From NCBI GenBank assembly GCA_018400255.1, contig JAGYMO010000385.1, forward strand, positions 1 through 22,402: a stretch of 22,402 nucleotides of DNA, in the 5' to 3' direction. Of the stretch, positions 1-7,574 are shown one piece after another; positions within the stretch are counted from its first letter, which is position 1, and each line of letters opens with the position of its first letter. The translations under genes were made by a program, and so were the position numbers. Below the pieces are notes generated by a model that saw only the letters and a program-made list of their open reading frames with translations, ran no database searches and had not been told where the DNA came from. This DNA is from Deltaproteobacteria bacterium (lineage in GTDB: Bacteria > Desulfobacterota > DSM-4660 > Desulfatiglandales > B25-G16).

Positions 1-36
1 AGAAAGCCACGGCTTTAGCCGTGGATGAATGCGCCT
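1..36. repeat. Terminal direct repeat, left copy (36 bp)
   Basis: These 36 bases are identical and in the same orientation to the last 36 bases of the window (22367-22402). They contain a perfect hairpin, CCACGGC/TTTA/GCCGTGG at 7-24. The exact match at both physical ends suggests a dispersed repeat at which an assembly stopped, or the overlap of a circular assembly. The flanking genes are ordinary chromosomal ones, so I prefer the first explanation. Confidence 0.93.
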
Positions 37-130
37 ATAGTCGGGATGTCGCACCACTAAGCCCCGCCGTTCGCGAAGCGAATCAACGAAACCACGTGGT
101 GCCACGGGCTTGCCCGTGGGGCTCCACTAT
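1..130. mobile_element. Hairpin-rich putative IS200/IS605-type element end
   Basis: Four compact dyads lie in 120 bases: CCACGGC/TTTA/GCCGTGG (7-24), TTCGC/GAA/GCGAA (70-82), the palindrome ACCACGTGGT (91-100) and CCACGGGC/TT/GCCCGTGG (102-119). GC content is clearly higher than in the surrounding AT-rich DNA. Short GC-rich hairpins of this kind, followed by a few unpaired bases, are typical of the subterminal ends of IS200/IS605 elements and of the 3' ends of TnpB-associated RNAs. No transposase reading frame is visible inside the window, so the assignment rests on hairpin style and on the repeat recurring at the other end. It could instead be a REP/MITE-like element or a transcript terminator cluster. 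Confidence 0.4.
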
Positions 131-168
131 TTTTTCATATAAAAAGTAAAGGTGAAGAAAGGCTTATT

Positions 169-201
169 AAAAAATTGTCCTGAAACCTATCTTCAGGACA
201 A
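169..201 (-). terminator. Rho-independent terminator of the acyl-CoA dehydrogenase gene
   Basis: A perfect 10-bp inverted repeat, TTGTCCTGAA (175-184) and TTCAGGACAA (192-201), has a 7-nt loop. Read on the minus strand, it is followed directly by six T residues (A-run 169-174 on plus). This is the classic intrinsic terminator layout. It lies about 180 bases beyond the stop codon of the minus-strand gene at 382-1578, giving that transcript a long 3' tail. On the plus strand there is no T-run, so it should act in one direction only. Confidence 0.8.
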
Positions 202-381
202 AGGAAAAACTCTTCTTAAGGCTTCATCCAGATGAAAATAACAGAAAAGAGACTAATTTTTATTTTTACAATGTATGTTGACTATTAACTAGTTTTTGCA
301 CCTTATATCATTAATTCAGATATATAGGGCTGTCAGATTTTAAGTTAAGGAATGCTTATTTCTTAGGCCTTATTTTAGATG

Positions 382-1578
382 TCAATCGTAATTTTTAAAC
401 AGTTCCGTTGAAATTATCATCTTTTGAATGCTGGAGGTTCCCTCTAAATATTCCATTCCCCTTGCATCCGCACTTAACATATTAATCATACTATTTTTAA
501 AGTAGCCTCGGCCTCCCATGATTTTAAGGCCAAGGTCGGCTGCAGACATTACCATTTGAGAGGCAAATAACTTTGCCTGCGATGAAGCATTTCTGTAATG
601 TTGGGTATTTATCTGCTTCAGGGCGTGAAAGCACAATCCTCGAGCACCATTTATCTGGGTAATCATATCCGACATTTTAAAACTGATATCTTGGCTGCTT
701 GTCAGGGGTCTATCGAATTGAATCCTTTTCCGGGAATAATTAAATACCTCATCAAAAATACGTGATGCTAGACCACAGGACACGCCTGCCAGCAATATTC
801 TGCCCTTGTCTATTACATCAAGGACCAGCAGTAAACCACTCCCCTCCTTGCCAACCAGATTTTGTTTTGGGATTAGGCTGTTGTTAAATACCAGCCTGCC
901 AGTTGGAAGAATTTTCAGGCCATCCTTTTCTGGTAAGTTTTCTATAAGAAATCCGCCTGTGTTACTTTCCACGATAAAGGCGCTTAATGATCGTGCCCCT
1001 CTTTTCCCCTTTGTATTAGCAAGAACTGTATAAATTGTTGCTAAGCCTGCGTTAGAAACAAAGGTTTTTTCCCCGTGAAATGCGTAATAATCAACTTCAA
1101 GCTTTGCCGAGAGTTCTATAGCCGTAGGATCAGAGCCTGCCCTTTCCTCAGTCATAGCAATTGCACCAAAGTTTCCCTCACTTAATATCTCAAGAAATCT
1201 TTTTTTTTGAGATTCATCATTTCCGGCAAGTATAAGGTCAATAGCCCGGCTGTGGGCAACGAATATTATTCCAAGGCTTGGGCAAACATATCCCAGAAGT
1301 TCCATTATAAAATATAAATTTTCCTCGGTGGTCTTTCTGCCTCCATATTCATGTGGTATAAAATATTTAAAGAAGTCAATTTCCTTTAAGCCAGAATATA
1401 TTATTTTCCATTGGTCTGGGAATATAGTCCTGCTGTTATCAAATTTAAGTCCTTGAATGTACATTTGATGAACAGTATCAATCAGTTTATCTTTAAGAAG
1501 GTCAATGAGCTTGTCTACAAATTCCTTATCCTCTTTGCCTTCACTGAATGAACGAAGGACCCTTATTAAGTTATCCAC
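382..1578 (-). CDS. Acyl-CoA dehydrogenase family protein
   Basis: A 398-residue flavoprotein of the acyl-CoA dehydrogenase family, expected to oxidise an acyl-CoA to the 2-enoyl-CoA and pass electrons to an electron-transfer flavoprotein. Visible signatures are the middle-domain FAD/substrate motif AMTEERAGSD (141-150) and the C-terminal YLEGTSSIQKMII segment. In that segment Glu379 corresponds to the catalytic base of medium-chain enzymes. The MGGRGYFKNS stretch before it is also family-typical. Length is normal (380-400 residues). The frame opens with GTG preceded by AAAAGGGAAA, a weak Shine-Dalgarno-like stretch; no upstream ATG is available. It stands alone, with no neighbouring ETF or thiolase gene, so the substrate cannot be inferred. 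A terminator lies at 169-201. The family is clear; chain-length specificity is unknown. Confidence 0.92.
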   Translation of the reverse strand: MDNLIRVLRSFSEGKEDKEFVDKLIDLLKDKLIDTVHQMYIQGLKFDNSRTIFPDQWKIIYSGLKEIDFFKYFIPHEYGGRKTTEENLYFIMELLGYVCPSLGIIFVAHSRAIDLILAGNDESQKKRFLEILSEGNFGAIAMTEERAGSDPTAIELSAKLEVDYYAFHGEKTFVSNAGLATIYTVLANTKGKRGARSLSAFIVESNTGGFLIENLPEKDGLKILPTGRLVFNNSLIPKQNLVGKEGSGLLLVLDVIDKGRILLAGVSCGLASRIFDEVFNYSRKRIQFDRPLTSSQDISFKMSDMITQINGARGLCFHALKQINTQHYRNASSQAKLFASQMVMSAADLGLKIMGGRGYFKNSMINMLSADARGMEYLEGTSSIQKMIISTELFKNYD

Positions 1579-2064
1579 GATGTTTTTCCCTTTTAATAAT
1601 TTTTTATATTCTAAAATATAACATGATATGAATCAAGGTAATTAATGTATGAAACCCTGAAGATTAGATTGGCTGTGGAAAACTCTATGGTTATGATATA
1701 TGTTGAGACGCCCCGGTGCCACTAAAGAGACGTATTTATAGTGTTTCATTTATTTAGATATAAAAATAGGTACATGATTTAGGTAAATAAGATTGATAGG
1801 TATCTGCATAAATAAGGAGATACCAAGGGCTTAAGCTAATTCTAATTTGACGTCTTTTTGTACACCGAAAAATCGTTTTGTTTCAAAGCTACTGCCTGAT
1901 CTTCTATATAAAAAACTTTAAATTAGATTTGATTTTTTTACCTGCTTTTGATTAAATGACTATAAAAGAATAGAGTTTAATACATTGTGTTTCTGTTTAA
2001 ATAGAAGCTTGATTCATTTCTACATATAAAGTGTGGTCTCTCAAAGTAAGCAGAACAAAAATAA
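1579..2064. other. Intergenic region with no recognisable gene
   Basis: This AT-rich stretch lies upstream of the minus-strand acyl-CoA dehydrogenase gene and must contain its promoter. I could not single out convincing -35/-10 boxes. Stops are frequent in all frames, and I see no tRNA, structured RNA or long inverted repeat. It runs into the possible decayed frame that begins near 2065. Confidence 0.5.
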
Positions 2065-2381
2065 AATCGGATGGCTGAATTAAAAGATATTGAGCCTTTT
2101 ACACTAAAGCGAAACCCAGTATTACTTCTGTCCGTAGAAGCGGATGACAGATAAACATTGAATCTTTACACTTTTTTGCATAATCAAATCAAATAAACTG
2201 GAGGAATAGAGGATCTTGATCAGTTTATGGACTTAATTAGCATTTATTTTTTATACATGAACTACTTCAACTAACTCAGTCAGATTATCAAGTCTCACAA
2301 CAGAAACGCATTGGTTTACTCAAAGAGATTTTCAAGGGAGGTGAGGATTTGACCCTGATAGCTAAAATGCGTTGCCCCTGA
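2065..2381 (+). pseudogene. Possible decayed reading frame, family unknown
   Basis: From ATG 2071 one frame reads MAELKDIEPFTLKRNPVLL and continues past in-frame stops at 2152-2154 and 2194-2196 with protein-like text (GGIEDLDQFMDLISIYFLY) to a stop near 2274. The neighbouring frame 2241-2381 then continues with similarly protein-like text (ELLQLTQSDYQVSQQKRIG, then LLKEIFKGGEDLTLIAK). This pattern fits an ancestral gene of at least 100 codons broken by two nonsense changes and one frameshift. I do not recognise the family. The alternative is chance open sequence in a non-coding region. It lies about 130 bases upstream of the PrkA operon and could overlap its promoter region. Confidence 0.3.
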
Positions 2382-2509
2382 ATAGACCTTTCATTAACAA
2401 TCCAGATAATTTAGGCAAGCATAATCTAAAGTCTTTTTAACCAATTAGCCGTTTATGGCTGCTGAGATAAAACCAGGACAAACCGATTAATTCTTTTGCA
2501 GGAGGAAAA

Positions 2510-4567
2510 ATGTCTACGAATAACAATACCCTTCATTATCATCTAAGGGCAGTCAAAAAGGGCGAACGACGCTTTGAAAATGCCTTTCAGAGTGTCTCCA
2601 GGATGATACTAGAAAGTGAAATTAGTAAGGTTACGGTAAAGGGGAAAACTATTTATGATTATAGTATATTTCGAACCGGTAGAAAACATATAATAGGTAT
2701 GTATGATGAGCTCAACAGTTTCGTTTCATATGTAAAGGATGCTTCTGAAGGTGGGTCTTCAAAAGAGATGGCCTTTGTGCTTGTAGGAGAGCCAGGGAAT
2801 GGAAAAACTTTTCTGGTTGACTTCATTTCCGCCAAGTATCGGGACTTCTTGGCTAAAGATAACAATAGAAGGTATACCTTCAGGTTTGTAAATATGGACA
2901 AGATCGGTAGATACGGGAAGATTACAACAATCGAATCCCAGACGTATGAAGATCCAGTAATTCTCGCTATGAACCTGTTTGAGGATTTAGATGAAACCCG
3001 CGCTTTTCTGTCTAAAGAATTCAATTTTTCAGATAAAGAAATAGAGAAGCTATTTGAAAATTATAGACCATTGGGCGCCTGTACAAGTTATTTGTGGAAT
3101 GATATTCAAATGTTCACTGAAGGCAACATTCAAGAAATGCTTACCTTTGTCGAGGTAATTCCTGTGCCCCTGATTGAAAGCTTAGGGACAGTGACCGGGA
3201 AATACCCGGCAAAGGACAAGATTACCTCATCTGCTGTAGATCTTTTGGGGGAAGAATCTATTCAACGGTTGCTGTATATTGCTGATACAAACAACCCATA
3301 TCGCTTTGATTTAAGGCGGGGAGCCCTTGCACGAGTTGCTGGGGGCGGCATACATTTCGTCGATGAAATATTTAAAAATAAGAAAGACCTTATCCAGGTG
3401 TATTTAGGGGTTATCCAAAATCGGACTATTGAGATTGAGGGCTTTAAATGGCCAATAGATACCCTTATAATAGCTACAAGTAACAATTCTGAATATTATA
3501 GCTTTATCTCGGAAAAGGAGGAAGCACCTATCGTGGATAGATGCCGCATCTGTTATGTAGCGCATAATACAGACTATATGCTGCAGAGAGAGCTAACATC
3601 ATATGCTATCGGCAGTGAAGCGAAAACCACGCTAACAAACCAAAACCTGCATCAAGACCCTAACTTAAATTATGCTGCTTCAGTGGCTGTGGTATTAACG
3701 CGCCTGCCTCGTTCGGAGAAACTGACGCCTATTGAGACTATGAAGCTGGCTGCAGGCGAAGTGGCTGGAGAAAAGAGTCTTATCACCTTGTCAGAGGTTA
3801 TCGAAACCCTCAATCAGGATCCGAATATAACTAACCGGTTTGGCCAGAGTGGATTGGGGCAGCGTAATCTTGGCAGGGCTATCCAGCTATTGGTTGAAAG
3901 CTCTGAAACCAATGAAGGCCAGTGCATGTTTGCCTATGATATCTTTAAGATGTTGGAGCGAATTGTCCTGGACTATGTAACTGACGCAAATCAACGGGCC
4001 AAATATATGGAAGACCTGAAAATTGCCAAGGGATTATACCGGGAAAGGATCATGACAGAGATGTTTAATGCCTATATGGATGAGCCCCTGGCAATCAGAA
4101 AGGATGTGCTTAATTATGTGAACATGATTATCGGCGTTGATGCCGAAAATTTGGGCCCGGATATGATATGGAAATATAAGGACCCTCAGACGGGCGAGCT
4201 AAAGGCGCTAAAGATAGACGAGAGATTTATAAACAATGTTGAAGAAAGGTTGGGGCTCAAGACCAAAGAACAGAAGGATACCTTCAGGACATCAATTCGA
4301 AAAATTTATGGGCAAAAGATTTCGCTTAAGCCTGATTATGATTTTATGGATAACCTGGAATTAATTAAAGCGGTTACTGATGTTCGTCTTAAATCCGATA
4401 TTTCGGGTGCCGGTAGCCTTATTGGGGCCCTTGCTAATCGTACTAATGAGGAGAACCAAAAGCTGTACGATCGTATGGTAAACACTATGCTAAATAAGCT
4501 TAACTATTGCAAGACGTGCGCGCAAAAGACCATTGAATATTTTTGCACCCAGGAGGATGACCAATGA
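2510..4567 (+). CDS. prkA: PrkA-family AAA/serine protein kinase (first paralogue)
   Basis: A 685-residue cytoplasmic protein of the PrkA (YeaG) family, which combines an AAA-type ATPase domain with a C-terminal kinase-like domain and works with DUF444 and SpoVR proteins. Visible features are Walker A GEPGNGKT (93-100), a Walker B-like IHFVDEI (281-287), a sensor-1-like IIATSNN (320-326) and the arginine-bearing VDRCRICYV segment (342-350). A C-terminal CKTC (667-670) resembles the cysteine pair near the end of known PrkA proteins. Length is close to the family norm of about 630-690. The ATG follows a perfect AGGAGG (2500-2505). The gene is first in a four-gene operon, and its stop overlaps the start of the DUF444 gene (ATGA at 4564-4567), so the two are probably translationally coupled. 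In Bacillus and E. coli, relatives act in sporulation or in stationary-phase and nitrogen-starvation responses; the target here is unknown. Confidence 0.9.
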   Translation: MSTNNNTLHYHLRAVKKGERRFENAFQSVSRMILESEISKVTVKGKTIYDYSIFRTGRKHIIGMYDELNSFVSYVKDASEGGSSKEMAFVLVGEPGNGKTFLVDFISAKYRDFLAKDNNRRYTFRFVNMDKIGRYGKITTIESQTYEDPVILAMNLFEDLDETRAFLSKEFNFSDKEIEKLFENYRPLGACTSYLWNDIQMFTEGNIQEMLTFVEVIPVPLIESLGTVTGKYPAKDKITSSAVDLLGEESIQRLLYIADTNNPYRFDLRRGALARVAGGGIHFVDEIFKNKKDLIQVYLGVIQNRTIEIEGFKWPIDTLIIATSNNSEYYSFISEKEEAPIVDRCRICYVAHNTDYMLQRELTSYAIGSEAKTTLTNQNLHQDPNLNYAASVAVVLTRLPRSEKLTPIETMKLAAGEVAGEKSLITLSEVIETLNQDPNITNRFGQSGLGQRNLGRAIQLLVESSETNEGQCMFAYDIFKMLERIVLDYVTDANQRAKYMEDLKIAKGLYRERIMTEMFNAYMDEPLAIRKDVLNYVNMIIGVDAENLGPDMIWKYKDPQTGELKALKIDERFINNVEERLGLKTKEQKDTFRTSIRKIYGQKISLKPDYDFMDNLELIKAVTDVRLKSDISGAGSLIGALANRTNEENQKLYDRMVNTMLNKLNYCKTCAQKTIEYFCTQEDDQ

Positions 4568-5760
4568 TTGGCTTTCATCGCACTTTCAGGACAGATATTG
4601 GCTCGATAGATGATCTTCTGGAGTGGGATAAGCAGAGAGAAAAGGACGGATTTCCTCGAAAGATACAAGTCGGCCGGATGGTAAAGCCCGGTAAAGGGGG
4701 GAGAGACAAAATTGTAGTTGTCCCAACTACGGTGGAGGAAAAATTTATACATAGTCACTCATTTGATCCTGCGGAGGAAGAACAAACAGGCGGTACAGGT
4801 CAAGATGAAGAGGGAGAGGTAATTGGGGAAGAGCCGATCCGGGGGGAATCCGGCGCAGGTGGGCCAGGCGAGGGGGAATCTGGACCCCATGAAATGGAGT
4901 CCAGTGCCTATGATCTGGGGAAAATCCTTACAGAAAAATTTGAACTTCCTAACCTAAAGGAGAAGGGTAAGAAAAGAAGCCTGACACATTATACCTATGA
5001 TTTAACAGATAAAAACCGTGGATTTGGGCAATTTTTGGATAAAAAGGCGAGCCTGAGGAGGATCCTGAAAACCAATATAAGCTTAGGCAATGTTTCGAAC
5101 GAGGGGGACATTGATCCTGATAGCCTTTTAGTCTCGCCTAGAGACATGATTTATCGAACACTTTCCAGGGAAAAAACCTATGAATCTCAAGCCCTCGTTT
5201 TTTTTATCAGGGATTACTCTGGTTCCATGCAAGGCTTGCCAACAGAGGTCGTGGTGTCTCAGCATGTTCTGATATATAGTTGGCTTTTATATCAGTATTC
5301 GAGACAGGTAGAATCCAGGTTTATACTCCATGATACTGAGGCTAAAGAAGTCCCTGATTTCCACACCTATTACAATTCAAATGTAGCGGGTGGCACCAAA
5401 ATAGTGTCGGCATATGAGTTGGTGAACATGATTATAGAAAAAGAAAATTTGACCCGGGATTATAATATATATGTTTTTCAGGGTACTGATGGTGAAGATT
5501 GGGATGCGGATGGTAGGGAGACTATTCCTGAGCTAAAGAAAATACTTAACTACGCAAACCGGGTTGGAATTACCATTGCCAGGGAAAATTCCGGGGCTGA
5601 GAAACAAACTGTAGTTGAAAAATATGTCGAGAATTCAGGGCTAATAAAAGAAAAACCTGATTTGCTCAGGCTTGATGTAGTGCAGGTGAATGCTGACGAA
5701 AGTCGTTTGATAGATGGAATAAAAAAATTAATAAGCTATGGTATAAATAAGGGCCTTTAA
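4564..5760 (+). CDS. yeaH: DUF444 (YeaH/YhbH) von Willebrand-type protein
   Basis: A 398-residue DUF444 protein, the standard operon partner of PrkA. The C-terminal half is a von Willebrand factor A-like domain with a MIDAS metal site: RDYSGSM (216-222, the DxSxS motif), GGTKI (276-280) and GTDGEDW (307-313). The N-terminal part carries a low-complexity Gly/Glu-rich linker at about 68-112, followed by a basic segment (134-170). Length matches the family (about 390-430). The ATG overlaps the prkA stop codon and is served by AGGAGG at 4551-4556, seven bases upstream. The protein is presumed to be an adaptor that presents partners to the PrkA ATPase/kinase, by analogy with other MoxR-like/von Willebrand pairs; this is inference. 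It ends 161 bases before spoVR, a gap in which I see no terminator. Confidence 0.9.
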   Translation: MIGFHRTFRTDIGSIDDLLEWDKQREKDGFPRKIQVGRMVKPGKGGRDKIVVVPTTVEEKFIHSHSFDPAEEEQTGGTGQDEEGEVIGEEPIRGESGAGGPGEGESGPHEMESSAYDLGKILTEKFELPNLKEKGKKRSLTHYTYDLTDKNRGFGQFLDKKASLRRILKTNISLGNVSNEGDIDPDSLLVSPRDMIYRTLSREKTYESQALVFFIRDYSGSMQGLPTEVVVSQHVLIYSWLLYQYSRQVESRFILHDTEAKEVPDFHTYYNSNVAGGTKIVSAYELVNMIIEKENLTRDYNIYVFQGTDGEDWDADGRETIPELKKILNYANRVGITIARENSGAEKQTVVEKYVENSGLIKEKPDLLRLDVVQVNADESRLIDGIKKLISYGINKGL

Positions 5761-5921
5761 TTCGGTAGAAAGAGGTAAGACAGGATTACATTTTTTGCCC
5801 ATGACTATTTCTAACTATTCTTTTTATATGCCATTTACCTGGAAGTGAATTTCCCGTAAAGATATGTCTGATATTATTTTGTGGTACGTTTTTCAAGGGG
5901 AATGAAGGGGGTTTTCTTTTT

Positions 5922-7574
5922 ATGGAATTAATAGACCAGCACACAAAAAAAATAATGGAAGGCTGCAAGGGGAGGGCTAAGGAGGCAGGTCTGGTCTTCG
6001 GCAAGGAAACCTTAGAATACATTGTTACCAATCGTGATATGCTGGAGCTGAGCCCTAAGGGAATGATACCTACCCTTTATGATTATTGGGTTAATGATGT
6101 GGAGGTACAAAAGGGAAAGGGCCGATATGAGCTCTATCCGGTAAATCCCTACGAAACTGTTATAAACACAAGGCCGGCCATATCTTTTTATAATGATAAC
6201 AATCCTGACTGGCTTAATGTTATGATATTTTATCATGTTTTGGCCCACATTGATTTTTTTCAAAATAACTCTTTTTTTCGCCATACATGGGACTATGACT
6301 TCACCGGCTAGGCGCTTTCGGACAAAAGACTCATAACCAAGCTCAGGTCAGAAAAGGGAAGGTGGGTTGACTATGTTATTGAATTTACCCGTGGCATTGA
6401 CAATCTAATAGGCTATTTCTATGAACTTGATCGCTCTAATGTGCCATTTACGGCTGGCATATCTAAAAGATTAAACTTCTACTTTGATGTATTTTTGCAA
6501 TCCAAAAAGAGGGTAGGAATCAGTGAATACAATAAAGAATTAGCCAGATATAATGAGTACCTTAAAACTTACGGCGAGGCTCTTGAAGGATACTTTTTTT
6601 TGGATGTAAACAAAAAATATCCTGAATTTGAGGCATTCTTCGAAAAAAACCTGAAGGAGAAAATTAAACCTAGGTTAGACTTAATTCAATTTTTAATGGA
6701 AAATTCTGAGTTTTTAAATAGAGAAGAAAATAATTGGATGAAGTCTGTAATGGAGGTAGTGTGCAAGACTTCATTGTTTTTTCAACCTCAGATTCGGACT
6801 AGGATTATGAATGAAGGCTGGGCGAGCTATTGGCATGAAAATTTATTTCTTAGGGATGATCGTATTGAGGGCCATGAAGTAGAGTTTGCAAGGGTGAATT
6901 CAAAGGTAGTTTCAATGCCAAGGCTGGGATTAAACCCATATGCCTTGGGAATGCGCCTTTTTTACTATGTTCGAGAAATGGCTGATAAGGGGAAATATTC
7001 TGTTGAGTTTCAGCGAATATTGGATTCAAAAGCCAGAGATAAGTATGATGCTCATATGATGCAAGGCTTGGAGACCATTTTCAAGGTCAGGGAGGATTTT
7101 TGTGATTTTACATTTATAAACACCTTTCTTGATGATGATTTCATTACTCGAAACAATCTTTTTGTGACGGCCAAGAGATTAAATTGGCCCAAAAGGGTTT
7201 GGGAGTATTATGTTAAGAGCAGGAAACCAGAAGACTATAGAAGCATGCTTTTAGATTCTTTGTATCATCCACCGTCTCTATATATTGATAAAAGCAAGGA
7301 TGAAGAGGGGTGTCTTTCTCTGGTTCACCGTTTTGAGGGAAAACCATTAGTAAAGGAGTTTATTGAGAATACGATGATTGGCATTGAATACCTTTGGGGA
7401 GGTCCAGTTAAATTAGAGACCAGCGAGGTTATTTCCAGATTTGATAAAGAGGGATTGGGATTTGTCACCCTGCAAGCAATCTCACCCACGGAAGAGCGCG
7501 GGCAGGGAGAGATCAAATGGCAAAGGGTAGTGTATACCATGAAAGATAGAAAGCTTTCCAAAAAGGTTATTTAA
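5922..7574 (+). pseudogene. spoVR: SpoVR family protein interrupted by in-frame TAG at codon 130
   Basis: The 551-codon frame from ATG 5922 reads as one SpoVR (YcgB) protein, except that codon 130 (6309-6311) is TAG. No other stop occurs and the phase is kept. The first part, 5922-6311 (129 residues), contains the family segment YHVLAHIDFFQNN with His105 and His109. Past the TAG the frame continues ALSDKRLITKLRSEKGRW. It holds NEGWASYWH (297-305) and NPYALGMRLF, both SpoVR hallmarks. The next in-frame start is GTG 6441 without a visible ribosome site, so a clean separate second protein is unlikely. SD-like AAGGGGG lies at 5904-5910. A single CAG-to-TAG change is the simplest origin; readthrough or a sequencing error is also possible. 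In the operon SpoVR is the third partner of the PrkA-DUF444 module; its biochemical role is not established. Confidence 0.88.

Noticed and set aside
6309..6311. Pyrrolysine or genome-wide reassignment of TAG
   Set aside because: argD ends at its normal length with TAG, no pyl gene or suppressor tRNA is in the window, and the ancestral residue looks like Gln. It cannot be excluded, but a simple nonsense change fits better.
6441..7574. Separate gene starting at GTG 6441
   Set aside because: The frame is continuous in phase with the upstream half, protein-like text lies between the TAG and 6441, and no ribosome site precedes the GTG. It is better seen as the second part of spoVR.
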